A DNA stretch of 62,165 nucleotides. Source: Planctomycetaceae bacterium (lineage in GTDB: Bacteria; Planctomycetota; Planctomycetia; Planctomycetales; Planctomycetaceae). The stretch's first letter is position 1. Each line of letters opens with the position of its first letter. Where the stretch lies: NCBI GenBank assembly GCA_002726205.1, contig PBSL01000012.1, forward strand, positions 1-62,165, written 5' to 3'. The position numbers and the translations under genes are program-made. Below, piece by piece: positions 35,866 to 44,803 of the stretch. The notes beneath the pieces were generated by a model that had not been told where the DNA came from, searched no databases, and worked only from the letters and a program-made list of their open reading frames with translations.

Positions 35866-36016
35866 GGCGATCTCGTCGCGACAGGGATGGGATCGCATTG
35901 AGTCACAGAATGTTTTGGCTGTCGGGGTCGAATTCCGTGTCAACAACGCAGACCTTGTCCCGGGTGGTGTTTGCGCGGTAGAGTCCGCGAAATAGATTTC
36001 GCAGGGCGACGCTAGA

Positions 36017-37357
36017 ATGGCTATTGCCGGGTCGGGACTCGACGCTGCCACGTTGCAGGTGGGTGTAAGGTCCCGGCGAATGTTCCTGGGTGCGTCGCTC
36101 GCCGGTCTCGTGGGAGCGACCGGATCGTTGCCGGCGGCCGAACCTGCGAAGAACACGTCTTGCATTGTGTTCTTTCTTGACGGTGGTCCCTCTCACCACG
36201 AGACGTTTGATCCGAAACCCGAGGCCCCGGCGCAAGTTCGTGGGGAATTCGGCGTGACGGACACGACGGTTCCCGGGCTAACGATTGGCGATCGTTTGCC
36301 CCTGTTGGCCAAACGGGCTCGGGATTACTCGGTGATCCGGTCGCTGCATCACGGGAATCCCAGCCACGCTCCTGCCGAACACCAGATGTTGACCGGGCGG
36401 ATGGGCAGTCGGTCCGGGACGGCGAGAGCATTTATCGAGACACCCTCGCTGGGTTCGATCGTCTCACGACTTGGTGGGCGGCCAGAGTCCGGCATGCCCT
36501 CTTACGTCGCTGTCCCCTGGAGCTTTCATCACGCCTACGGAGGATCGCCGTTCGGCGGGGCTGCCTACCTGGGCGCAAGTTACGAGCCGTTCGAGAGTGG
36601 CCCCCCCCCGAAAACGACGTCAGCCGCTTTTTCGGTTCCCTCGCTAACACTGGGCGAGGGAGTGACGAAGAACCGTCTTGGGGGCAGGCGGCAGTTGCTC
36701 GGTCAACTTGATTCCCGACAGCGGGGACGGCGGGCTCGACGGGCGCGGGCCTTCACCTCAGAAGCACTTGATCTCCTCGGAGACGAACGGATCCGGAAGG
36801 TGTTTGATCTGTCTCGTGAATCGCGAGCGGTGCGCGAGACTTACGGTGGACACGAGTGGGGTCAGGGCGCTTTGCTTGCGCGTCGGCTGGTCGAAAACGG
36901 CGTCAAGTTCGTCATGCTGCAGTGTGGACTGCGGCAGGACTGGGACACGCACGACAATAACTTCAAACGGCTCGGCGATTCCTTGCTGCCGCCCCTGGAT
37001 CGTGCAGCGGCGGCGTTGATCGGGGACCTGGTGGATCGCGGGCTTCACCAACAGACGTTGGTGATGGTGATCGGCGAGTTTGGACGGACACCGATCGTCA
37101 ACGGCAAGGCCGGACGGGATCACTGGGCCAGGGTGTTCAGCGCGTTGGTGTCCGGCGGTGGATTGCGGAACGGGCAGGTCATCGGAGCCAGCGACACGAC
37201 AGGTGCCGATCCCGCCCGACGGGCTGTTCATGCTCGGGATCTGTTTGCCACGATGTACCACGCGTTGGGAATCGACTGGACGAGAGTGTTCACCGACGGT
37301 CTGGGACGGCCAGTGCCCGTGCTGCGAGAGGCCTCTGCGATCGCAGAACTGGTTTGA
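36017..37357 (+). CDS. DUF1501 family protein
   Basis: 446 residues. A Tat-like leader, RSRRMFLGASLAGLVGATG, starts near residue 18. The ATG at 36017 lacks a clear ribosome-binding site, and the ATG at residue 22 would cut off the arginines, so the upstream start is kept. Family blocks are CIVFFLDGGPSHHETFDPKP, IRSLHHGNPSHAPAEHQML, DWDTHDNNFKRLGD, VIGEFGRTPIVN and GRDHWARVFSALVSGGG. Unlike the copy at 25736 it has the HHETFD and NPSHAPAEHQ variants, which mark a different DUF1501 subgroup. The symporter gene is convergent, ending 44 bases downstream. Confidence 0.92.
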   Translation: MAIAGSGLDAATLQVGVRSRRMFLGASLAGLVGATGSLPAAEPAKNTSCIVFFLDGGPSHHETFDPKPEAPAQVRGEFGVTDTTVPGLTIGDRLPLLAKRARDYSVIRSLHHGNPSHAPAEHQMLTGRMGSRSGTARAFIETPSLGSIVSRLGGRPESGMPSYVAVPWSFHHAYGGSPFGGAAYLGASYEPFESGPPPKTTSAAFSVPSLTLGEGVTKNRLGGRRQLLGQLDSRQRGRRARRARAFTSEALDLLGDERIRKVFDLSRESRAVRETYGGHEWGQGALLARRLVENGVKFVMLQCGLRQDWDTHDNNFKRLGDSLLPPLDRAAAALIGDLVDRGLHQQTLVMVIGEFGRTPIVNGKAGRDHWARVFSALVSGGGLRNGQVIGASDTTGADPARRAVHARDLFATMYHALGIDWTRVFTDGLGRPVPVLREASAIAELV

Positions 37358-37400
37358 TCGGAGGGGATGTCCGGTGCTGGCTGCGGTCGAGGTGCCGTGG

Positions 37401-39482
37401 CTAGGCAAAGTAGAAGTGCATCCAGACGGCCGTTGCGCAGAGGACAGCTGCCCAGAGCCTGTCTCGTTTCCACCACGGTTCGATGATCAGCTTGGGGTCG
37501 GTGGCGCGACGTTGGGCATTCACGGCGAAGGCGCCGAGAATGACGATCGCACCCAGGACCGCCGCCCACGATGGGCTGAGCCACCCGGAAGCCATCGCGA
37601 CGGCAATCAACGCCAATGAAAGAACCGTGGCCACGATCAGCTTCAGCAATCGCGCAAGATCACCGGACTGGTGACCACCCAACGCCGTCCAGGTCTGTTG
37701 AGATTGCTCCTGGCCGACGGTCGTGTTGTAACTGACCACGACGTGAACCAGCAGGCAACTGAAGATCACGGCGACGACGCGGTGAAAAAAGTTGAGTTGA
37801 GGTCCCAGGAAGCGGTTGAGCGGATTGAGTTGTTCGCGGAAGCCCTCGACGCGTTCACTGATCTGGGCGACAGGAAGTGCTTGCCAATCCTTGGGCAGAG
37901 CATCGATGCGCACCGAGTCGAGGGCCGCCTGGTCGGTGACGACGTTGTAGACAGCCGGAGGCATACCGACGGAACGGTCGTAGGCGGCCTGGAACAGGGC
38001 CGAAAAGGCGACCCCGGCCACAATGCTCGTCAACGCTCCGGCTGCTGTCGCCCGTGACCAGAACATGCCCACAAGGAAAGCGACCAACAGCCCCGGGGTC
38101 AGGTACCCCGAGTAATCAACGATTTGAAGGAAGAAGTTGTCATTACTGTTGGGGTCGATTACCAGGAAGGTTAACGCCGTTGCAAAGACGACGAAGACGA
38201 CGATGGCAATTCGTCCCGCACGGACCAGTTGGCGATCACTGGCCTCGGGGCGAATGTACTTCTGGTACACATCGATCGTGAAGATCGTTGCTGCCGAGTT
38301 CATCATCGAATCAATCGATGAGAGGATGGCACCGATCAAACCGGCGGCAATCAGACCGACCAGGCCGATTCCGGCCGGGACGACGAGTTTTACGAGTTCG
38401 GGAAAGGCCGTGTCGGGGGCGACGACGTGATCGAGTTTCTGTTCGAAGAGGTAGTATCCGGCAATTCCGGTTGCCACAGCGAAGAAGGGGATCAACAACT
38501 TCAAGAATCCGGCGGAAATGATGCCGATTCGCGCTTCCCGGTCCGAACGGGCTCCTAACGCTCGCTGGACGATAAACTGGTTGGTGCCCCAGTAGAAACA
38601 ATGCAAGAACATCAAACCGGTCAGCACACCGGTCCAGGGCAGTTGCGGGTGGGAACTGGGCATGTAGAGTCGCATCCGCGGCTTGAGAGTTGCCGCGTCG
38701 AGATCGAGCATCCTGTTCCAGCCCTCCAGGAGTTGGCCGGTGCCACTAAGTTCGGTGAAGGTCAAAACGGCCAGCAGCACGCCGGCCGCCAGGAGCAGAA
38801 CCGACTGAATGGCGTCGGTCCAGACGACGGCACGTAGTCCGCCCAGGACGGTGTAGACGGCCGACACGACCGCCAGGGCAATAACAAACGCTGCATACCA
38901 GTTCATGTCGACGATGATTCGCGGCCGTGTCGGCAGTTCCTCGCTGGTGATTCGGCCCGCTTCAACCTCCCGTCGGTCGCCAATCGTCTCGACGACTTCC
39001 GTCGAGGTGGTGACCGCCGGTTCGTTGACCATGACGCAAGCCGAGCGGGCACCGATATACAGGCCGGGAACCATCTGCACCCCAGCCATGATCAAGACCA
39101 TGATCACCGCATACGCCAGTCGGCTCCGGTCGTCGTAGCGTCGGCCGAGATATTCAGAGAGCGTGTAGATCCTCAGGCGACGGTAGACCGGAAGAAAGCC
39201 ATAGCAGAGCATCAGCAACCCGAAGATCGCACCAAGCTCGAAATGGCTCTGCGCGAACCCGATCGAGAAACCGATCCCCATCATGCCCACCATGTGGTTG
39301 GCACTGACGTTGGAGCCGTAGATCGAACCGGCGACACCCCACCAGGGAATGTGTCTCCCGGCCAGGAAGTACTGCTCGGATGAATCCGATTCACGGCGAC
39401 CGGCAAAGAGCCCGACCGCCATCACCGACACCAGGGCGGCAACGAAGATCACCAGATCAATCGTGGTGAACAAGTCGGTCAT
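37401..39482 (-). CDS. Sodium/solute symporter (SSS family)
   Basis: 693 residues with about 14 hydrophobic segments, the normal count for the longer SSS members. The N-terminal helix is followed by EQYFLAGRHIPWWGVAGSIY and SNVSANHMVG, the unwound first helix that binds sodium and substrate in SGLT-type carriers. A polar loop of about 40 residues (TEVVETIGDRREVEAGRITS) interrupts the sequence near residue 155. The later GLIGAILSSIDSMMNSAATI segment matches the second sodium-site helix. The substrate is likely a sugar or organic acid but cannot be read from sequence. It is divergent from the STAS gene across a gap with an unusual dyad. Confidence 0.92.
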   Translation of the reverse strand: MTDLFTTIDLVIFVAALVSVMAVGLFAGRRESDSSEQYFLAGRHIPWWGVAGSIYGSNVSANHMVGMMGIGFSIGFAQSHFELGAIFGLLMLCYGFLPVYRRLRIYTLSEYLGRRYDDRSRLAYAVIMVLIMAGVQMVPGLYIGARSACVMVNEPAVTTSTEVVETIGDRREVEAGRITSEELPTRPRIIVDMNWYAAFVIALAVVSAVYTVLGGLRAVVWTDAIQSVLLLAAGVLLAVLTFTELSGTGQLLEGWNRMLDLDAATLKPRMRLYMPSSHPQLPWTGVLTGLMFLHCFYWGTNQFIVQRALGARSDREARIGIISAGFLKLLIPFFAVATGIAGYYLFEQKLDHVVAPDTAFPELVKLVVPAGIGLVGLIAAGLIGAILSSIDSMMNSAATIFTIDVYQKYIRPEASDRQLVRAGRIAIVVFVVFATALTFLVIDPNSNDNFFLQIVDYSGYLTPGLLVAFLVGMFWSRATAAGALTSIVAGVAFSALFQAAYDRSVGMPPAVYNVVTDQAALDSVRIDALPKDWQALPVAQISERVEGFREQLNPLNRFLGPQLNFFHRVVAVIFSCLLVHVVVSYNTTVGQEQSQQTWTALGGHQSGDLARLLKLIVATVLSLALIAVAMASGWLSPSWAAVLGAIVILGAFAVNAQRRATDPKLIIEPWWKRDRLWAAVLCATAVWMHFYFA

Positions 39483-39816
39483 CAGGGGGTGATCCGTGGC
39501 CAGGCTCTGTACTGCACCGGAGGGCTCACTTTAGCAAACAGCCCAGTCGAGAACACGTTAGGAATTTTCGGGTGGCATATTTCATTCAGTACCAGAGTCT
39601 GCGATACTGCGAGCAACGCCGCATTTTGGGAATTCTCCCGTATTCGGCGTTCCCGTTTATCGGACGCCTGTGTTACTGGGGGTTGGTAATCGGACAGAGG
39701 CGCCCGTCTGAGGTCAACCCCGCCAGTTGTTGCTTAGTCTGAGAGAATGTATTTGCGGTGGTCGTGAGATACTGCCGCAAGAAAATGATTTGATTGAGTG
39801 TTTGGGCGAGTGACCG
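39483..39816. other. 334-base divergent gap with a large interrupted dyad
   Basis: The gap separates the symporter (minus) from the STAS gene (plus) and is less GC-rich than its surroundings. Its main structure is the dyad at 39615-39651. No convincing open frame or RNA gene was found. Confidence 0.55.
39615..39651. promoter_or_regulatory. Interrupted inverted repeat, possible operator
   Basis: Outer arms AACGCCG and CGGCGTT pair perfectly over 7 bp. Inner arms GGGA and TCCC pair around an ATTC loop. Between them lie a 6-base and a 5-base unpaired segment. The element is 133 bases before the symporter start and 165 before the STAS start, where an operator for divergent promoters would be expected. 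Confidence 0.4.
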
Positions 39817-40227
39817 ATGTCGGGCAGTGAACGCGTATTTGAGATTGAACGCGCCGGAGAGGTGCTCGTCATCGAGCCACTCGGTGACGAGGCGACATAT
39901 CGCTATTTTGATATCCACAACGAGTCCAATCGCGTGTTGCGAGAACTCGACGATGCCGAGGTCAAGGGTGTCGTGATCGACCTAAGCAGTGTTCCTTCCC
40001 TGGGCTGGGTGATGACCAGCGCCATCGTGCGCCTGGTTCGCAGTGTTGATTATCGAGGAGGGATGGCCGTTTTTTGTAGCGGAACCGAAATCAACCGCAG
40101 ACAGTTCACGTCGATGAAACTGGGACATCCCTGGACGGATCATTCCTCACGATCCGAGGCGGTAGCGGCGTTGAAGCAGGCTGGCGACAGAGACAGCCAG
40201 GCCAATCAAGGGACCGACGAGGCGTAA
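39817..40227 (+). CDS. STAS domain protein lacking the usual phosphorylated serine
   Basis: 136 residues; the STAS fold covers about 8-118. Strand and helix order follow the anti-sigma-factor antagonist pattern: VLVIEPLGDEATY, then GVVIDLSSVP, MAVFCSGTEINRR and a closing helix (SRSEAVAALKQA). In SpoIIAA-like proteins the loop after VxDLS has a DSSG motif with the phosphorylated Ser. Here the aligned residues are LGWVM (62-66), with Thr67 and Ser68 a few positions later, so canonical phosphorylation is doubtful. A 3-base gap separates it from the FHA gene, pointing to co-expression and a signalling function. Confidence 0.85.
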   Translation: MSGSERVFEIERAGEVLVIEPLGDEATYRYFDIHNESNRVLRELDDAEVKGVVIDLSSVPSLGWVMTSAIVRLVRSVDYRGGMAVFCSGTEINRRQFTSMKLGHPWTDHSSRSEAVAALKQAGDRDSQANQGTDEA

Positions 40228-40230
40228 CGC

Positions 40231-40728
40231 ATGCTGGGCGAGTTGATACCGAAAGGTGGCGGAGATTCGATTCCGTTGCTGAACTCGCGTCTGCTGGTGG
40301 GTCGTCGCAGCCGGTGCGATATTTGCCTGGATTTCCCCAATGTCTCGTCGCAGCACTGTGAACTCGAGTTGACCGACGGCTACTGGCAGGTTCGTGACCT
40401 TGGCAGCACCAACGGGATCAAGGTCAACGGTCTGCGCGTCGATGTGCAGGTGTTGATGCCCGGCGACGAGTTGACCGTGGCGCGTCACGAGTTCGAGTTG
40501 AACTACCAGCCCCTGACAGAAGGGCCAGCGCCGGAGGTGGGAGACGCCGATCCGTTTTCACGGTCGCTTCTCGAGAAAGCCGGGCTGGAAGGCCGCCGGC
40601 GCGAGCGGCGAAGAGCTGAGCGTCACGTGAAGAAAAAGACGAGTTCGGTTCCCAACGCCGATGGCGATGAAAACCAGGAAGACACACAGATTCTCGACTG
40701 GCTGACCGAGGAGGACGTTGCCGGATAG
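40231..40728 (+). CDS. FHA domain protein
   Basis: 165 residues. The FHA domain spans about 1-95. The phosphothreonine-binding residues are present: the GRRSRCDI strand with Gly-Arg, SSQHCELEL with Ser and His, and LGSTNGIKVNG with the Thr-Asn-Gly turn. The C-terminal 65 residues are charged and end acidic (DTQILDWLTEEDV), with a basic middle (RRRERRRAERHVKKK), probably disordered. FHA domains dock onto Ser/Thr-kinase-phosphorylated partners, and planctomycetes have many such kinases. It is likely co-transcribed with the STAS gene, so the pair may join a phosphorylation pathway. Confidence 0.92.
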   Translation: MLGELIPKGGGDSIPLLNSRLLVGRRSRCDICLDFPNVSSQHCELELTDGYWQVRDLGSTNGIKVNGLRVDVQVLMPGDELTVARHEFELNYQPLTEGPAPEVGDADPFSRSLLEKAGLEGRRRERRRAERHVKKKTSSVPNADGDENQEDTQILDWLTEEDVAG

Positions 40729-40744
40729 GTTCCGGAGACCGGCT

Positions 40745-42325
40745 TCACGCAGCAGCACGTTTCGGTGAGTCCAGCTGAACCTCCTGGAGCCCCTCGTAAC
40801 CAATTTTCAGTGCCACGTGGCGTGCGGAACTCAGGGCCGCCGCCCGGCTGCGGAAGAACGGTTGACCGTCGCTACGTCGCAGGACCTTGGCCGGTTCGAT
40901 TCCTGGAAAGACAACCGTGGCGACATAGAACTGTTGGCCACCGCGCCGCGTTGTTCCGATCCGGATTGGGAGCAATGTGGTGGGGGGGGCATCAGCCGGA
41001 ACCGACGGATCGTCGGTGGCCATCGCCTGCCTGGCAACCGCTGTTGGGGTCAGGGTGATCGAATCGTCCGTCTTCGCAGTCTGATGATCCCGGGTCCACG
41101 TGGCCCAACGCATGCCTCTCCGTAGCATGCCGACAAATGCTGTCGGGCGGGGCATTTCCTGTGTCATCAGGCCAAGCAACAGCAATGCGAGAACGATCGG
41201 ACCGATCACCATCCAGAAAACCATTTTCGCTGTGATGGACGATGTCGATTCAGTGGCAATCAGTGGATTGGGTGCGTTGGGCTGTGTTGAGGTCGCTGCC
41301 GATCCTCGTGGGCGGGACATCGTGATGACATCGTCGCTTTTGGGATCTGAGACCCGGGGCACTGTGGATGCCGGGTCGCCGGAGAGGACGACAGGGGTGG
41401 CAGGCCGTGTCGTGGGTACGTCCTCTGCCGGCGACGGCGTATGGTGTTCCGTCGGTGGAAGTGCCGTTGATGGTAGGGCAGGTAAAGCGATCGGGGGCGG
41501 TGTGGATGCGGGAACCGACGGAAGTGTTATTGGAGGAACGAGGCCATCGTTGGCCTGGGGCGAAGAAGGAAGTGTTCGATTCGGAATCAAACCCGACTGT
41601 GGTGGGGGTGTCGGTAGAAGAGGTGGTAAGACAGGTGCAGGTATTTCAGCCGTCGTTGCAGGTTGTTTTGCGAGCGGAGCGACGGGTGCGACCTTTACTG
41701 AATCGGATGGCGGCGAGGGGAGAGGTCGAGCGGTTTTTCGATTGTAATCCTCGCCAGACGCTTTTGATGAGGAACTGTTTGATGGTGATGGTGCCGGGAG
41801 TGTGATGGCATCCAGTGTCAGCCGCGGTGTGAGCGGAGAGAGCCTGACGCGTCGCTGTGGCGTCGGCTCCAGGGTTCGGTTGCTCTTGGAAGGGATTGCC
41901 CGTGGCCGGCTTGCAGGAATCTTCGGCGATGCGAGTGAAGGTTCGCCGGGGCCAGTTTCCTTGGGATCGGCTACGGCAACAGCCGGTTTGCCGGCTTCGT
42001 CGCAACCTGGAGCCCGTTGGCGATTTGAGGCCGGTTGTGGTCCAGCCAGACCCGCTTCGTGCCGCGTGATGTATGAGATCAGTGCCTCGTCACGTGAACT
42101 GATCTTGAGTCCGTAAGCGCGGGCGGTCTGTTTGGCTGCATGGTAGCAACGAAGCGCTTCATTTCGGTCGCTGGCATGCCAGGCCTTCTCGGCCTGGGCC
42201 ATGAACCGGGAAAACACCCCGCGACCCAACTCCGGAGAGGGAGCAGGAGAAGGACGTTCAGGGAATGCAGCGGTTCTGGAAGCTAAGATCAGCAACAGAA
42301 TCGCCGCACAACGGCGAGAAATCAC
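40745..42325 (-). CDS. Proline-rich membrane protein of unknown function
   Basis: 526 residues from a GTG at 42325. A signal-like segment covers 5-20 (RCAAILLLILASRTAAF). Residues 35-95 form a short helical repeat (AEKAWHASDRNEALRCYHAA), TPR-like. Residues 95-340 are rich in Pro, Ser and Thr and probably disordered. A single membrane helix at about 358-378 (MVFWMVIGPIVLALLLLGLM) is followed by a C-terminal soluble segment with GQQFYVATVVFPGIEPAKV and a small helix-strand ending. No family is recognised. The gene converges on the FHA gene with 16 bases between stops. The long proline stretch could span part of the cell envelope. Confidence 0.68.
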   Translation of the reverse strand: MISRRCAAILLLILASRTAAFPERPSPAPSPELGRGVFSRFMAQAEKAWHASDRNEALRCYHAAKQTARAYGLKISSRDEALISYITRHEAGLAGPQPASNRQRAPGCDEAGKPAVAVADPKETGPGEPSLASPKIPASRPRAIPSKSNRTLEPTPQRRVRLSPLTPRLTLDAITLPAPSPSNSSSSKASGEDYNRKTARPLPSPPSDSVKVAPVAPLAKQPATTAEIPAPVLPPLLPTPPPQSGLIPNRTLPSSPQANDGLVPPITLPSVPASTPPPIALPALPSTALPPTEHHTPSPAEDVPTTRPATPVVLSGDPASTVPRVSDPKSDDVITMSRPRGSAATSTQPNAPNPLIATESTSSITAKMVFWMVIGPIVLALLLLGLMTQEMPRPTAFVGMLRRGMRWATWTRDHQTAKTDDSITLTPTAVARQAMATDDPSVPADAPPTTLLPIRIGTTRRGGQQFYVATVVFPGIEPAKVLRRSDGQPFFRSRAAALSSARHVALKIGYEGLQEVQLDSPKRAAA

Positions 42326-42565
42326 GTGTGCTCACTCCGAAGCCATTGTTTCACACGACCTGCCGAGGACGACTGCACAGCATTCTCGGATAATGCAACG
42401 AAACCGTAGAACCGTCGCAGGCTGCCCAAGAGGGATTATCGGCAAGAACCGGCCGAGACCATCAGCACGATTGGCCAATTTGCCTGTTCGCCGGCACGAC
42501 AGAACCGGCGTCTGCACAAGGACTTCTGCCGGTGAAGCATCGAGGAATGGGGCGTCGTCGCTCGC

Positions 42566-43507
42566 CTATTCTCCGAGTTTTGACTTGCTCTGCAGCGTCA
42601 GGTCGAGTGCCGCTGGAAGTTTCTGGCCGTTGATTTCCAGCGTCAACGTCCCCTTGGTTTGCAAGGAACTGTTTTCGGACACGATCACGCCACGTTTCGG
42701 GTCGATAAGGATCTCGCCGCTGCTCTTGGCAACTTTCAGCTTGCTGTCGGAGATCTTGGTTGGTGTTCCTTCCGGCGGGTCCTGTGTCAGCGTGATTGCG
42801 ACCGCTTTGACGGTGATTTTCTGGAGTGTCCGGTCGCCCTGCCTGGTCGGTCCGGCGTAGGTGTACTCGCGGGTGATTGTCAATTTCTGGCCGGCTTCGA
42901 GGTCCAGGACAGAGGTGTGTTTCCACTGGTCGCCGTTGCGGACTGGCTTGTCGAGGATTCGATCACTCTGGTCTTTACGCTGTCGCAAGAGGGTCTCGGC
43001 GCTGAACTGTGAAGCCCTTGTCTTACGGAGTTCCGGTTTCAGCGACGCCAGCAACGCGTCGACTCCTTCAACCTTGGTCAGCTTCCCGGACTTGTTGTAG
43101 ACAAACGTCACCTTGAGCTTCGCGATGACCCGGAGGACGTCCAGTATGGACTCCAACTGGGGGAGAGCCGCCTTCTTGTCCGGATTGTCGGAATCAAAGG
43201 TCACACTGATTCCGGGCAGGTTGATTTCCTGCTGCAATTTCCGCACCTGTTCGGTGACGCGAATCGTGCCATCGGCGGCCCGTGGACCGGTCTTGTGATC
43301 AGAAATCGTGAACTGAGTGCTTTTCGTCTCGACATCCATGCCGGCGACGCTCAGGATCTGCGTGGTCGTGCTTTGGGAGCGGTAGGTTTGTTGGGTTTCA
43401 GGCGAGACTCTTGGTCTCAGCGAGACTTGCGCCGTGGCCGTGGACATGCAGGCGACGACGATGGCCAGCGAGGCGAGGGTCAATCGGCCGTAGCGAATGG
43501 TCTTCAT
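42566..43507 (-). CDS. Exported protein of unknown function (DUF6263-like)
   Basis: 313 residues from the ATG at 43507; the signal peptide is MKTIRYGRLTLASLAIVVA. The mature protein is a beta-rich single domain with TTTQILSVAGMDVETKSTQF, VRNGDQWKHTSVLDLEAGQ and EYTYAGPTRQGDRTLQKI, resembling the DUF6263 type of secreted planctomycete proteins. Such proteins look like lipid- or ligand-binding sandwiches, but no function is known. The final 30 residues return to the repeating strand pattern. It stands alone with divergent gaps of about 240 to 270 bases either side. Confidence 0.7.
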   Translation of the reverse strand: MKTIRYGRLTLASLAIVVACMSTATAQVSLRPRVSPETQQTYRSQSTTTQILSVAGMDVETKSTQFTISDHKTGPRAADGTIRVTEQVRKLQQEINLPGISVTFDSDNPDKKAALPQLESILDVLRVIAKLKVTFVYNKSGKLTKVEGVDALLASLKPELRKTRASQFSAETLLRQRKDQSDRILDKPVRNGDQWKHTSVLDLEAGQKLTITREYTYAGPTRQGDRTLQKITVKAVAITLTQDPPEGTPTKISDSKLKVAKSSGEILIDPKRGVIVSENSSLQTKGTLTLEINGQKLPAALDLTLQSKSKLGE

Positions 43508-43780
43508 GGCGAGGTCTCGTGAATGCCGTACTGGGTTGGAAGCTGCTGGATGCAAAGCGGTTGCGGAAACAGGTCCGCGTCAGCACCCATGGGCGCGAGT
43601 CTGGCAGATACCAAGATGAGGTTCCAGCCCCGGAAGAACGGAAATCCCCGCAGGAAGTCGCTCGCCGGTTTTACTTGGTTCTTCAAGTCCGTAGAGTGAT
43701 CGGGAAGCGTTGAGAGGCAACTCGGAGTGCGGGAATCTCGGGTCGATACCGCAACGGTGTTTGATGATGGAGAGTCAACG

Positions 43781-44803
43781 ATGAGTCCAATGAGCAATCG
43801 TGGTATCCGTAGAGCCCTGTTGGTCGTCGGGGTGTTTGTCGTTCAGCTGCCAGGTGTTTGTTCCTGCCCAGCGGCAACACCACACGTGGTGTTCCTGATT
43901 GGTGAACGCGAATACGAAACACGCAAAACGTTGCCGGCGTTTGCCCGCGACGTGTTGATCCGGCAGCTGAAGTATCGCTGTTCGTTCGTTCACGCCGACC
44001 CGAAGGACGGGAATAGTTTTCCCGGAATCCAGGCGATCAAGAACGCCGACCTGCTGGTACTCAGCGTACGCCGCCGAGCCCTGCCCGCCCCTGACCTTGC
44101 CGTGGTTCGTCAACACCTTGCGGCCGGTCGTCCCCTGCTGGGGATCCGCACCGCCAGCCACGCTTTCGATACACGAGGAAAACATCCCGCCGGCCATCAA
44201 GAGTGGCAGAAGTTTGATCCGGAGGTCCTGGGCGGCCACTATGTCGGCCACCACGGGAACAAGCTGGTTACGACCGTTCAGGTATTGCCGTCGGCGAAAT
44301 CGCACCCGATTCTCGAAGGAGTTGACGGGAAACCGTTTGCTGTCGGGGGGTCGCTGTACAGGGTCAACCCGCTCAAGAAATCATGTGTTGCCCTGCTGAG
44401 TGGCCGTGTCGACGGAAAACCGGTGGAGCCGGTGGCCTGGACACATTCGTATCGCGGTGGACGGGTTTTCTACACGTCACTGGGCCATCCCAAGGACTTC
44501 CAATTGCCGGCTTTTCGCCGGATGCTCCGAAATGCTTTCGTGTGGTCGCTAGGTAAGAAGCCTGGCGCGAAGAAACCCGACGGGGACAAACCCACCGCTG
44601 CGAAAACGCCCGCGCGAGTGTTCTCGGGACCGCAGGTCGGAGAAGTACTGCCGAAGTTCACCGCGGAGAGGGTGTTTGATGGGGACCCGATGGGTCGACA
44701 AGTACGCGGTCGCCCGGCCCGGAAGGGCCACGCCAACGAAGAAGAGCGGTCGTTCGCCCTGCCTGGTGTTCTTCGGAGGGGCCAGGTCGAGCCGTCTGCC
44801 TAG
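43781..44803 (+). CDS. ThuA-like domain protein with redoxin-like stump at its C terminus
   Basis: 340 residues from the ATG at 43781, preceded by GGAGAG at a 6-base spacing. A signal peptide covers about 8-30. The ThuA-like glutamine-amidotransferase fold spans about 34-265, with VFLIGEREYETRKTLP, NADLLVLSVRRRALP, GRPLLGIRTASHAF and GGRVFYTSLGHPKDF. A Lys/Pro linker follows, then GPQVGEVLPKFTAERVFDG, which looks like the start of the redoxin-type domain often seen in planctomycete proteins. The frame then drifts and stops four bases inside the convergent subtilase gene. ThuA proteins act on trehalose or related sugars; the substrate is unknown. Confidence 0.8.
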   Translation: MSPMSNRGIRRALLVVGVFVVQLPGVCSCPAATPHVVFLIGEREYETRKTLPAFARDVLIRQLKYRCSFVHADPKDGNSFPGIQAIKNADLLVLSVRRRALPAPDLAVVRQHLAAGRPLLGIRTASHAFDTRGKHPAGHQEWQKFDPEVLGGHYVGHHGNKLVTTVQVLPSAKSHPILEGVDGKPFAVGGSLYRVNPLKKSCVALLSGRVDGKPVEPVAWTHSYRGGRVFYTSLGHPKDFQLPAFRRMLRNAFVWSLGKKPGAKKPDGDKPTAAKTPARVFSGPQVGEVLPKFTAERVFDGDPMGRQVRGRPARKGHANEEERSFALPGVLRRGQVEPSA

